Assembly (NCBI GenBank): GCA_023151115.1
Contig: JAKLJP010000090.1
Span: 1-14,994, forward strand
Reading direction: 5' to 3'
From: Anaerolineae bacterium
GTDB taxonomy: Bacteria; Chloroflexota; Anaerolineae; 4572-78; J111
DNA length: 14,994 nt
In this document: one piece after another, positions 1-7,013 of the stretch
How positions within the stretch are numbered: the first letter of the stretch is position 1
Layout of the letters: every line of letters starts with the position of its first letter
Made by a program: the position numbers and the translations under genes
Notes under the pieces: generated by a model
What the model was told of the DNA's origin: nothing
The model's input: the letters and a program-made list of their open reading frames with translations, nothing else
Databases searched by the model: none

Positions 1-56
1 GTTAAGTTTGCTGCTGTTTTGTTAAATATCCACCTTATTTTTCTCGATTCGTGGTC

Positions 57-84
57 TTGACAAAGGGGCCAAGTATATTATAAG
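57..84 (+). promoter_or_regulatory. Sigma-70-like promoter with no gene behind it
   Basis: TTGACA at 57-62 is followed after 16 bp by TATAAG at 79-84, facing right. No plus-strand gene follows before 1362. The segment GCCAAGTATATT (68-79) is identical to the segment containing the -10 of the MarR gene promoter (14245-14256), and both sites also share TTGACAAA. What it drives is unknown; it could be a small RNA or a relic promoter. Confidence 0.45.
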
Positions 85-233
85 CTAATGAGTTTGCTTG
101 CTTTGGAACGTTAGAGTTTGGAGTTTGATAACTTTATACCCCAATCTCTCAAAGGCGTATTGTAGCCAGCTTAACAACACTTAATGATAAAGCCATTTAA
201 ACACAATTAGAAAAAAGTTAGAATTGCCAATTT

Positions 234-265
234 AAAAAATTAGAGAGAGTCAAAAACTCTCTCTA
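234..265 (-). terminator. Rho-independent terminator of the OmpR-type regulator gene
   Basis: A perfect 10-bp stem (241-250 with 256-265, loop of 5) is followed on the minus strand by a run of six T (complement of 234-239). It lies about 70 bp past the stop codon at 336. On the plus strand the hairpin has no T tract, so it acts leftward. Confidence 0.8.
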
Positions 266-335
266 GACCTTAAATCAATAAATTTGTCACGCATTCCTCC
301 CAGAGTACACTGCACCCTTGCAACTCTCAGTTATT

Positions 336-1043
336 TTAGCCAAACCGATAACCCACCCCCCATTCGTTATGGATCAAGTTGGGTTTGGAGGGATCTTTTT
401 CAACTTTGCGCCGCAGATAACTGATATATAACCGTAAATAATCTATCTCACCAACATACTCTGGCCCCCAAACTTCCGTTAGCAAAAATTCATGCGGCAA
501 CATGCGGCCTTTATGGCGAACCAAAACAGAAAGGAGGCGAAATTCAGTGGGGCTAAGATCCACCCGTTTGCTATCAACAGTGACTTCATGTTTATCGAAA
601 TCAATAACTAAGTTTTCATAGGTAAAGATTGGCCCACGGCCATTGCTCGTCGGGCTGTTACTACCAGGGCCATTTGAACGTGTTACCCGCCGCAGCAAAG
701 CCCGCACACGGGCCGATAGCTCTTCAGCCGTTACTGGCTTAATGATATAATCATCAGCACCAAGATTAAGCCCTTTGACTACATTTTCTTCAGAGCCGAG
801 TGCCGTCAGCATAATAATGGGCACATCCGACATTTCTCTAAACCGGGCGCATGTCTGCCAGCCATCCATATCGGGCAGCATAATATCGAGAATAATGGCG
901 TCGGGTTTGACCGCGTAGGCTTTTTGTAAGCCGGTGATAGCGTTATTGGCCACTTCCACTTGAAAGCCCTTCTTGGTCAACATAAAACGTAAGGCTTCAC
1001 ACAGGGTCACGTCATCTTCAATCAATAAAAGAGTTTCCGTCAT
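336..1043 (-). CDS. OmpR/PhoB-family DNA-binding response regulator
   Basis: A 235-residue two-component response regulator. The receiver domain (about 4-118) has the acidic pair D10/D11, phospho-acceptor D53 in LDIMLPDMDG, T80 and K102 before a proline. A short Gly/Ser/Asn linker follows, then a winged-helix output domain (about 138-235) with typical family words such as LSPTEFRLL, VWGPEY and RRKVEKD, ending in GVGYRFG. Length is normal for the family. The ATG has a clear AGGAG (complement of 1051-1055) 7 nt upstream. No histidine kinase gene is adjacent on this strand; the only kinase in the window belongs to the divergent operon and already has a NarL-type partner, so this one is an orphan here. 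Upstream paired half-sites suggest autoregulation. Target genes cannot be told from the sequence. Confidence 0.95.
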   Translation of the reverse strand: MTETLLLIEDDVTLCEALRFMLTKKGFQVEVANNAITGLQKAYAVKPDAIILDIMLPDMDGWQTCARFREMSDVPIIMLTALGSEENVVKGLNLGADDYIIKPVTAEELSARVRALLRRVTRSNGPGSNSPTSNGRGPIFTYENLVIDFDKHEVTVDSKRVDLSPTEFRLLSVLVRHKGRMLPHEFLLTEVWGPEYVGEIDYLRLYISYLRRKVEKDPSKPNLIHNEWGVGYRFG

Positions 1044-1159
1044 GAGTAATCTCCTATTTTTGCCCTGACAAAAGTAAAAAGGATGGTGTGGATCGCGTTT
1101 TACGCTCGTGGCAGCATCAACACCAGGGGTAAGATTGGATTTTCAATCGAATTAATTCT

Positions 1160-1192
1160 ATTATACCAACAAAAAGTTTGAATTTCGTTTGA
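1160..1192 (-). promoter_or_regulatory. Putative PhoB-box-like promoter P1 of the OmpR-type gene
   Basis: On the minus strand an extended -10, TGGTATAAT (complement of 1160-1168), is preceded by two TCAAAC half-sites (complement of 1187-1192 and 1176-1181) whose starts are 11 bp apart. The nearer half-site ends 10 bp before the -10 hexamer, and no good -35 is present. In known PhoB-dependent promoters two 11-bp direct repeats replace the -35 in much the same position, so an activated, possibly autoregulated promoter is inferred. Predicted leader is about 110 nt. Confidence 0.5.
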
Positions 1193-1213
1193 AAAAAATT
1201 AGAATTTTTCAAA
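1188..1213. repeat. Inverted repeat between the two promoter-like copies
   Basis: TTTGAAAAA (1188-1196) and TTTTTCAAA (1205-1213) form a perfect 9-bp inverted repeat with an 8-nt centre. Its left arm begins inside the second GTTTGA half-site of copy 1. It could be a further regulator site or just AT-rich sequence between two operators. Confidence 0.4.
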
Positions 1214-1228
1214 GATTTTTCTTCTGTT

Positions 1229-1261
1229 ATCATACCAGCAAAGGGTTTGAATTTCGTTTGA
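1229..1261 (-). promoter_or_regulatory. Second copy of the same promoter-like element, P2
   Basis: This repeats the layout of the element at 1160-1192: TGGTATGAT (complement of 1229-1237) with TCAAAC half-sites (complement of 1256-1261 and 1245-1250), again 11 bp apart and again ending 10 bp before the -10. The core repeats 1163-1192 and 1232-1261 match at 27 of 30 positions and lie 69 bp apart. Confidence 0.45.
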
Positions 1262-1324
1262 GTTTTCACATGAACTTATATTAACTTGATTTTGACAGTT
1301 ACTAAAAGTTTTTTCATCAAAGCC

Positions 1325-1338
1325 GCGCAAATTTGCGC
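1325..1338. promoter_or_regulatory. 14-bp perfect palindrome, candidate operator
   Basis: GCGCAAATTTGCGC is a perfect palindrome set in AT-rich DNA. It ends 7 bp upstream of the putative -10 TATACT (1346-1351) of the solute-binding protein gene, between where the -35 and -10 should be. Such placement suits a repressor or activator of the binding protein-kinase-regulator operon. Which protein binds is unknown. Confidence 0.5.
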
Positions 1339-1342
1339 TATC

Positions 1343-1351
1343 TGGTATACT
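1343..1351 (+). promoter_or_regulatory. Extended -10 of the binding protein operon
   Basis: TGGTATACT is an extended -10 (TG at 1343-1344, hexamer 1346-1351). No acceptable -35 is present at 16-18 bp, because that position is occupied by the palindrome. Transcription would start near 1358, which gives almost no leader for the ATG at 1362 or about 15 nt for the ATG at 1374. Either the mRNA is leaderless or the second start is used. Confidence 0.45.
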
Positions 1352-1361
1352 AGGGGACAGG

Positions 1362-2759
1362 ATGGTTAACCACATGAATTCAACCGCATCCCAGAGGCAA
1401 CCCTTTCGCCCGCCGGCAAAAACCTCGCGACGAGTTTTTTTACGCCTGGGCAGTCTGGCCGTAGCCGGGGCTGCTTTGAGCGGCTGCGCCCCAACCTTGT
1501 CGCTCTCACCCTTCTCCTCGGAAGCGGCGACGCCGGAAAAAGTGCAACTGGTCTATCAGGATTGGAGCACCGAGTGGTTTCCGCCGATGGTTCAGCAGCT
1601 TCTGGCCGAATTTCACGAAACTCATCCTCATATCCACGTTTTTTACACCCCTGACCCCGAAAATCTCCAAGAGAAGATGCTGGCCGATTTACAAGCCGGG
1701 GCCGCCCCTGATGTATTTGAAGGCTGCTGCGACTTTTTCCCCATTTGGGCACAGCAAGGCTACGCCCTCGACCTGCGGCCTTTTGTCGAGGCTGATTTGG
1801 ACCAGGCCACCATCAGCGATTGGAATCCCGCCCAATACCGCTCTTTTTTCACCCGCGATGGCCGCCAGTACGGCCTGCCCAAGTACCACGGGGCTTTAGC
1901 CTTGTATTACAACAAAGATATTTTTGATGAATTTGGTGTGGAGTATCCCAACGCAACCTGGACTCACGATGATTACCTGGTCGCAATGCGCCAACTCACC
2001 CACGACCGTGACGGCGACGGTCAGACTGATCTGTGGGGCAGCATGGTTGACATTACCTGGGACCGGCTGCAAATCCACGTTAACGGTTGGGGCGGCCATT
2101 TTGTTGATCCAGCCAACCCCGCCCGCTGCCGTATGGATGAACCGGAAGCCCTGGCCGCCCTGGAATGGCTGCGCGCCCGCATGCACGATGACCGGGTTAT
2201 GGCTACTTTTTTGGATGTCAAGAATGTGGCAACCCGCCAGGCATTTATCAGCGAAAAACTGGCCATGGTCGAAGATGGCTCCTGGGCTTTAAAAGACATT
2301 CTGGCCAATGCTAACTTCAGGCTCGGCGTCGCCCCTTTTCCGGCCGGGCCGGCCCGCCGTGTTACCCTGGCTACCACCGACGGCTTTGGCATCTACGCCG
2401 GCACCAGACACCCTGAAGCCGCCTGGGAATTGGTCAAATTTCTCATCAGCAAAGAGTACGGCCGGGCCATGGCCCGCGCCAATTTCCTTCAACCGGCTCG
2501 AGCCTCGCTGATTGAGGAGTGGATTGGTTTTATCCAGGCCGAATTTCCGCAGCAGACCCGCGATGTGGACCTGGCCGCCTTTGCCGACGGCCATCTCAAA
2601 GGTTATTCCGTGACCGCCGAAATTTTTGCCAATCAGATTGAAGCGCAACAAATTGCCGACGCCGCCTGGCATCAAATTTTTACCCTGGGCCAGACTCCAA
2701 TTGACGAACTGGCCCAGGTGTGCCGCCAGATTCAAGCCGCTCAACCGGAGACAAAATAG
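1362..2759 (+). CDS. Tat-exported lipoprotein, family 1 extracellular solute-binding protein (sugar-type)
   Basis: A 465-residue substrate-binding lipoprotein of the MalE/UgpB-like group (SBP_bac_1). The N-terminus has a twin-arginine motif SRRVFL (22-27), a hydrophobic stretch and a lipobox LSGC with lipid-modified Cys42, so the mature protein is tethered outside the membrane. Family features follow: an early EFHETHP segment, GAAPDVFEG, a YNKDIFDEFG motif, and a later MVEDGSWAL / WELVKFLISKEYG region. Residues 215-223 (DRDGDGQTD) look like an EF-hand-type calcium loop, common in such proteins. Start could be ATG 1362 or ATG 1374; AGGGGAC at 1352-1358 is too close for the first and a little far for the second. 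No permease or ATPase gene follows; the sensor kinase begins 8 nt after the stop. Inference: it may serve mainly in sensing. Ligand unknown, most likely a carbohydrate. Confidence 0.9.
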   Translation: MVNHMNSTASQRQPFRPPAKTSRRVFLRLGSLAVAGAALSGCAPTLSLSPFSSEAATPEKVQLVYQDWSTEWFPPMVQQLLAEFHETHPHIHVFYTPDPENLQEKMLADLQAGAAPDVFEGCCDFFPIWAQQGYALDLRPFVEADLDQATISDWNPAQYRSFFTRDGRQYGLPKYHGALALYYNKDIFDEFGVEYPNATWTHDDYLVAMRQLTHDRDGDGQTDLWGSMVDITWDRLQIHVNGWGGHFVDPANPARCRMDEPEALAALEWLRARMHDDRVMATFLDVKNVATRQAFISEKLAMVEDGSWALKDILANANFRLGVAPFPAGPARRVTLATTDGFGIYAGTRHPEAAWELVKFLISKEYGRAMARANFLQPARASLIEEWIGFIQAEFPQQTRDVDLAAFADGHLKGYSVTAEIFANQIEAQQIADAAWHQIFTLGQTPIDELAQVCRQIQAAQPETK

Positions 2760-2767
2760 AAAAAGCC

Positions 2768-5700
2768 ATGTTAATGGGTATTCGCTGGGGCAGCCTCTAC
2801 ACCAAAATTATTGCCTGGTCTTTTGTGCCTACCGTCCTTATTTTGGTGACGGTGGCGCTGGTCACGTTTTATGCTTACGAGCGCGTCACCGAAACGCTGG
2901 TCATTGCCCGCGACCAGGAATTAGTTCGGCTTTCAGCCGGCCAATTGACCACCGAGTTGTCCGAGTACACCAATTTATTAACCGTTGCCGCCCGGGTCAT
3001 GGCCGCCTCACCCACCACCGCTCAACAAACGTTGAGCGAAAATAGTAACCGTTTGGTTATCTTTGATGGCGGGGTGGTGGTCCTTGATAATTTTGGGCGG
3101 GTTATGGCCGCGCAACCGAAAAGACCTGCTATTATCGGCCAGGATTGGTCTGACCGGCCTTACTTTCGCCAGATGGCCCGTACCCCCCAACCCGTCTTTT
3201 CCGATATCGTCGCCGACGGGCCGCAGGGGCTTGAAGTCATCGCCCTGGCTGTGCCTGTCACCAGTGATCAGGGCGAATTTTTGGGCGCAGTTGTCGGCAT
3301 GTTCCGGCTGGGAGCCACAACCGTCAGCGCCTTTTATGGTGGCATTGTCAAGCAGCGTCTGGGCGAAAGCGGCCAGACTTATCTGATAGATAGTACGGGC
3401 CGGGTCATCTATCATTCCGACATCAATCGAATAGGGGAAGATTTTTCAACTCAGCCCGTGGCGCAAGCTGCCAGGGCCGGCAAAACCGGCTCGGTCCGCA
3501 GCCGAGACTTGATGGGCCGGGATATTGTGGCCGGTTACGCCCCGGTCCCCGGTACTCCCTGGGCGCTGGTGACAGAAGAAAGTTGGGCTGCGCTGACCAG
3601 CGCCAGCCAGGGCTATCGCTGGTTTTTATTACTGTTGCTGGCGTTGGGTGTCCTTGTGCCGGCCCTGGTGGTAACGCTGGGGGTGCGGCGCATTACCAAA
3701 CCCATTGAAGATTTGACCAAAGCCGCCCAGGCGATGGCCCAGGGCGAATTTAACCAAAAAATTATGGCCCGCACCGGTGATGAAATTGAAGAACTGGCCG
3801 GCCAATTTAACCTCATGGCCGCCCAAATTCAAGAATCGTACAGCACCCTGGAGCAGCGCGTGGCCGCCCGCACCAATGAACTGGCCGCCTTGACCAAACA
3901 GTTTGCCATTCTCAACGCCATTAGCGCCAGCGTCAACGAGTCGCTGGATTTGTCGGAAACGTTGAACCGGGTGCTGGACGAAACGATGGGCTTGTTGAAT
4001 CTGGAAGTGGGCGAGATTCGGCTGTTGGATGAGGAAAGCAATGAGCTAATCATTGGCGCGCAGCGCGGCATGTCGCCCGAATTTATGCGGCGGGCAGAAC
4101 GACAGCCTGTCACCGACATTTTGCCCAATCTGGCGGCCAACCAGCCGATTATTATTGAAGATTTGCTGGTTCATCCGGGTTATTCTTTGCCGCGTGAGGA
4201 AGGTTTGCGGGCTCTGGCCATTTTTCCGCTGCGGGCCAGAGACCGGCTGTTGGGCGTGTTGTGTCTGGCTACCCGTCACGGACCGCGAACCGTAGCCCGG
4301 TCTGAACGCGAACTGCTCCGCTCGGTCAGCGATCAGGCCAGCGTGGCCATTGAAAATGCGCAGCTTTATGTTGAAACACGGCGGCGGGTAGATGAAATCG
4401 AAACCTTGTTTGCCGTGCAGCAAGCCATCACCAGCCGGCTCGACCCGCAGTCGGTGCTGCAACTCATTGCCGACGAAGCCCGCCGGTTGACCCTGGCTAG
4501 CGGCGCGTTTGTTTTTATGCTAGAACAAGATGAGTTGTGCCTGTCGGTCATCTCCGGCGAAGAGGTTTTTGATATTGCCGTCGGTTATCGCATGCCGCTG
4601 GAACAATCGGTTACGGGCGTGGCGCTGCAGTCGGGTCAAATCCTGCGCCTGACCGATGCCAGGCAGGATCCGCGGGCCAATCAGGATTTGGTGCGGCGAT
4701 TGCAAGCTCGCTCTCTGGTTATTGTCCCGCTGGTTTCCGGCCCCCGAATTATCGGTTCCATTTCGGTGGTTAACAAAAAGAACGGTCCCTTCACCGGCGA
4801 CGACGAACGGGTATTGAGCATGCTGGCCTCCAGCGCCATCATCGGCCTGGAAAATGCCCGGCTCTATCAAGAAGAGCAGGATCGCCGTTACGAAGCCGAA
4901 CAGCGCCGCCAGGTGGCCGAGGGGCTGCGCGACATTTTGACGGTGCTCAACTCTAACCGGCCACTTAATGAAATTTTGGATTATATCGTGGCCCAGGGGA
5001 ATCGGCTGCTGGGCAGCGAGGCAGTTGCCCTGTTTCGTTTGCAGGACAAAAATGGCGGATCGCTCAAACCCCAGGCAGTTTTAGGGCTGCCGCCGGAGTA
5101 TCTGACTCTGGTCGAAATTCCGGTGGGCGAAGCGATTGTAGGTCGGGTGGTCCAGCAAATTAAGCCTTTGGCCGTGCCCGATATAACCAAGATACCTCCT
5201 GTAGAAACCGATACGTTGCAACAAGACCCAGAGCAGTGGCCGCTGCTGGCCGAAACAATAGCCCGTTTTCGAGCCATGCTGGGCGTACCGCTGGTCATCA
5301 AAAATGAGGTTTATGGCGGAATTATGTTATACTATACCCAGCCGCGTAAGTTTACGGACGAGGAGATTGGCCTGGCCGTCTCCTTTGCCGACCAGGTGGC
5401 CCTGGCGATTGAAAATGCCCGCCTGTTTGACCAGGCCGAGCAGGCCGCCATTCTGGAAGAACGGCAGCGCCTGGCCCGCGAGCTGCATGACTCGGTGACG
5501 CAGGCGTTGTATGGGATCACGATGTTTGCCGAGGCAGCGGCGCGGCTGCTAGGGGCCGGCAAAACAGAGTTGGCTACTGACCATTTGAACGAACTGCGCA
5601 GCACGGCCCAGGAAGCGCTGCAAGAGATGCGCCTGCTCCTGTTTGAACTGCGCCCGCCTGTTTTGGAGGAAGAAGGCTTGATTGCCGCGCTGCAAACCCG

Positions 5701-6061
5701 CCTGGAAGCAGTCGAACGGCGATCTGGCCTGGCAACCGAGCTAACCGTAGCCGGGGATGAGGAACTGCCGGTTCCCCCCAAGATTGAAGAGGGATTGTAT
5801 CGGATTGCCCAGGAAGCTTTGAATAATGCGCTTAAACATGCTCAGGCCAGGCGCATTTCCGTCTATCTGAATTTAGACCCACAAAAAATCACCCTGGAAA
5901 TTGCCGACGATGGGCAGGGGTTTGATCCGATCAGGGTGCGTGACCATGCCGGATTGGGGCTGCGGGGCATGGAGGAACGGGTAGCCCAATTGGGAGCATG
6001 CCTCACCCTGAGCAGCCAACCCGGCCAGGGCACCAAAATTAAAGTGGAGGTAGAGCCATGA
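2768..6061 (+). CDS. Membrane sensor histidine kinase, dCACHE-HAMP-3xGAF-HisKA_3-HATPase
   Basis: A 1097-residue NarX/LiaS-type kinase, counted from ATG 2768 (the frame is open from a GTG at 2720, but that overlaps the binding protein gene and has no ribosome site; ATG 2774 is also possible). Order: TM1 about 14-35; extracellular double-CACHE-like ligand domain about 38-275; TM2 about 285-306; HAMP about 307-362 (RRITKPIEDL, GDEIEELAGQFN); coiled linker; GAF1 about 378-538, GAF2 about 543-705, GAF3 about 719-890; HisKA_3 dimer domain with ERQRLARELHDSVTQAL, phospho-His907; HATPase_c about 1000-1094 with N1019/N1020, DDGQGFD at 1047-1053 and GLGLRGMEERV. It senses outside through CACHE and perhaps through the upstream solute-binding lipoprotein; the GAF domains suggest additional internal signals. 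It should phosphorylate the NarL-type regulator whose ATG overlaps its stop. I see no conserved haem or chromophore Cys/His that I could assign. Confidence 0.95.
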   Translation: MLMGIRWGSLYTKIIAWSFVPTVLILVTVALVTFYAYERVTETLVIARDQELVRLSAGQLTTELSEYTNLLTVAARVMAASPTTAQQTLSENSNRLVIFDGGVVVLDNFGRVMAAQPKRPAIIGQDWSDRPYFRQMARTPQPVFSDIVADGPQGLEVIALAVPVTSDQGEFLGAVVGMFRLGATTVSAFYGGIVKQRLGESGQTYLIDSTGRVIYHSDINRIGEDFSTQPVAQAARAGKTGSVRSRDLMGRDIVAGYAPVPGTPWALVTEESWAALTSASQGYRWFLLLLLALGVLVPALVVTLGVRRITKPIEDLTKAAQAMAQGEFNQKIMARTGDEIEELAGQFNLMAAQIQESYSTLEQRVAARTNELAALTKQFAILNAISASVNESLDLSETLNRVLDETMGLLNLEVGEIRLLDEESNELIIGAQRGMSPEFMRRAERQPVTDILPNLAANQPIIIEDLLVHPGYSLPREEGLRALAIFPLRARDRLLGVLCLATRHGPRTVARSERELLRSVSDQASVAIENAQLYVETRRRVDEIETLFAVQQAITSRLDPQSVLQLIADEARRLTLASGAFVFMLEQDELCLSVISGEEVFDIAVGYRMPLEQSVTGVALQSGQILRLTDARQDPRANQDLVRRLQARSLVIVPLVSGPRIIGSISVVNKKNGPFTGDDERVLSMLASSAIIGLENARLYQEEQDRRYEAEQRRQVAEGLRDILTVLNSNRPLNEILDYIVAQGNRLLGSEAVALFRLQDKNGGSLKPQAVLGLPPEYLTLVEIPVGEAIVGRVVQQIKPLAVPDITKIPPVETDTLQQDPEQWPLLAETIARFRAMLGVPLVIKNEVYGGIMLYYTQPRKFTDEEIGLAVSFADQVALAIENARLFDQAEQAAILEERQRLARELHDSVTQALYGITMFAEAAARLLGAGKTELATDHLNELRSTAQEALQEMRLLLFELRPPVLEEEGLIAALQTRLEAVERRSGLATELTVAGDEELPVPPKIEEGLYRIAQEALNNALKHAQARRISVYLNLDPQKITLEIADDGQGFDPIRVRDHAGLGLRGMEERVAQLGACLTLSSQPGQGTKIKVEVEP
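6046..6061 (+). promoter_or_regulatory. Ribosome site and ATGA overlap joining kinase and regulator
   Basis: GGAGG at 6046-6050 lies 7 nt before the ATG at 6058-6060, which overlaps the kinase TGA at 6059-6061. This is a textbook arrangement for translational coupling and supports a cognate kinase-regulator pair. Confidence 0.85.
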
Positions 6062-6723
6062 ACCAAAAAATTCGCGTTTTGATTACCGACGACCAGGCCA
6101 TTGTCCGTAAGGGTATCCAGGCCCTACTGGCCACAGAGTCTCACATTGAGGTGGTGGGCGAGGCCGAAAATGGCAAAGAGGCCATTCGGCTGGTTGAAAA
6201 GCTGAAACCCGATGTGATTCTCATGGATTTGCAAATGCCGGAGATGGGTGGGATTGAGGCGATTGGGCACATTACCGGCAGCAAGCCTAACGCCCGCATC
6301 TTGGTGCTGACCAGTTTTGCCACGGACGACAAGGTTTTTCCGGCCATCAAAGCCGGTGCGCTGGGCTATCTGCTCAAAGATTCCAGCCCAGAGGAGTTGA
6401 TCCAGGCGATTCAACAAGTCCACCGGGGTGAGTCCTCTCTGCATCCCACCATTGCCCGCAAAGTGTTGCAGGAGTTGTCGCGCCCGCTGGCGCCGGAGCA
6501 AAAACCTACCGATGAACCCTTGACCGAACGCGAAGTTGACGTGCTGCGGCTGGTGGCCCGGGGGCTGGGCAATCAGCAAATTGCCGATCAATTGATTATC
6601 AGCGAGGCGACGGTGCGGACGCATGTAAGCAACATTTTGAGCAAGCTGCATCTGGCCAGTCGCACCCAGGCAGCGCTGTATGCGCTGCAAAAGGGCCTGG
6701 CCTCCCTGGATGACGCCGGCTAA
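6058..6723 (+). CDS. NarL/LuxR-family DNA-binding response regulator
   Basis: A 221-residue regulator. The receiver domain (about 5-122) has D11/D12, phospho-acceptor D57 in LMDLQMPEMGG, T85 and K107 (GYLLKDSSPEELIQAI). The LuxR-type helix-turn-helix (about 152-214) contains LTEREVDVLRLVARGL, the NQQIA turn and the recognition helix ISEATVRTHVSNILSKL. Length and layout match LiaR/NarL-type regulators. It overlaps the kinase gene by 4 bp and is its predicted phosphotransfer partner. A terminator lies about 120 bp downstream, so the operon is binding protein-kinase-regulator. Target promoters are unknown; the 14-bp palindrome at 1325 upstream of its own operon is one candidate. Confidence 0.95.
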   Translation: MNQKIRVLITDDQAIVRKGIQALLATESHIEVVGEAENGKEAIRLVEKLKPDVILMDLQMPEMGGIEAIGHITGSKPNARILVLTSFATDDKVFPAIKAGALGYLLKDSSPEELIQAIQQVHRGESSLHPTIARKVLQELSRPLAPEQKPTDEPLTEREVDVLRLVARGLGNQQIADQLIISEATVRTHVSNILSKLHLASRTQAALYALQKGLASLDDAG

Positions 6724-6748
6724 CAACTCAGCAGAACCGCCAACTACC

Positions 6749-6762
6749 GACGGCAGACCGTC
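6749..6762 (+). repeat. Small hairpin after the NarL-type gene
   Basis: GACGG (6749-6753) and CCGTC (6758-6762) pair around CAGA. It is short and has no T tract. It is the first of three hairpins between this gene and the terminator at 6843. Confidence 0.3.
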
Positions 6763-6804
6763 ACAAAATCTACTGCGGGCTGCCGTTGGTGGTCAGCGTT
6801 CTTT

Positions 6805-6822
6805 CTACAACTTTTGTTGTAG
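6805..6822 (+). other. Upstream hairpin of module A
   Basis: CTACAAC (6805-6811) and GTTGTAG (6816-6822) form a perfect 7-bp stem with a TTTT loop. A similar hairpin occurs at 8270-8293, and both sit the same distance upstream of a terminator and a promoter. Confidence 0.6.
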
Positions 6823-6842
6823 TTTGCCTCAACTATTTGTGG

Positions 6843-6873
6843 AAAAGGACTGTCCGCCATGACAGTCCTTTTT
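6843..6873 (+). terminator. Rho-independent terminator of the three-gene signalling operon
   Basis: A perfect 12-bp stem (6843-6854 with 6861-6872, loop CGCCAT) ends in a T-rich tail. It lies about 120 bp after the NarL-type stop codon. The A-rich left foot would also give a weaker terminator on the other strand. Confidence 0.9.
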
Positions 6874-6900
6874 GTGTAGCCACAATCCATACTCCTTCCG

Positions 6901-6929
6901 ATTACACCCGTTCATTTCTGTAGTAGACT
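6901..6929 (+). promoter_or_regulatory. Candidate promoter of the stand-alone receiver gene (module A)
   Basis: CCGATTACA provides ATTACA at 6901-6906, then 17 bp, then TAGACT at 6924-6929. Each box matches consensus only partly, but the same -35 word with the same 17-bp spacing and a better -10 occurs at 8367-8395, 38 nt after the matching terminator tail in both places. Predicted leader is about 78 nt. Confidence 0.45.
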
Positions 6930-7013
6930 ATTATTAACAAATTTGATAAAGCATAAGTTTAGAGGAATAGCTTTAGTTAGCAGAGCTTTAAAGAGAGTCA
7001 CAAAGATAAAGAG

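Larger units (their letters stand above)
1..335. other. AT-rich gene-free region left of the OmpR-type regulator
   Basis: No convincing coding frame is seen here. The stretch holds a sigma-70-like promoter reading rightward (57-84) and a hairpin at 241-265 that serves as a terminator for the minus-strand gene to its right. Around 111-155 there are degenerate gagtttgga-like words that loosely resemble the word-repeat palindromes found elsewhere in the window, but too weakly to call. A short untranslated RNA from the promoter at 57 is possible but not supported by any conserved fold I recognise. Confidence 0.6.

Noticed and set aside
1292..1297. TTGACA as the -35 of the solute-binding protein gene
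   Set aside because: No acceptable -10 lies 16-18 bp downstream, and TATACT at 1346 is 48 bp away.
1366..2744. Several antisense frames of 66-151 residues across the solute-binding protein gene
   Set aside because: They lie inside a well-supported gene, lack ribosome sites and recognisable domains, and follow from its GC-rich codon pattern.
2720..2767. GTG start giving the kinase 16 more residues
   Set aside because: It overlaps the binding protein gene by 40 bp, has no ribosome site, and the extra residues are polar and precede the natural start of TM1; ATG 2768 fits better.
6124..6726. 200-residue antisense frame over the NarL-type gene
   Set aside because: It mirrors a clear response regulator gene; composition is typical of an antisense shadow.
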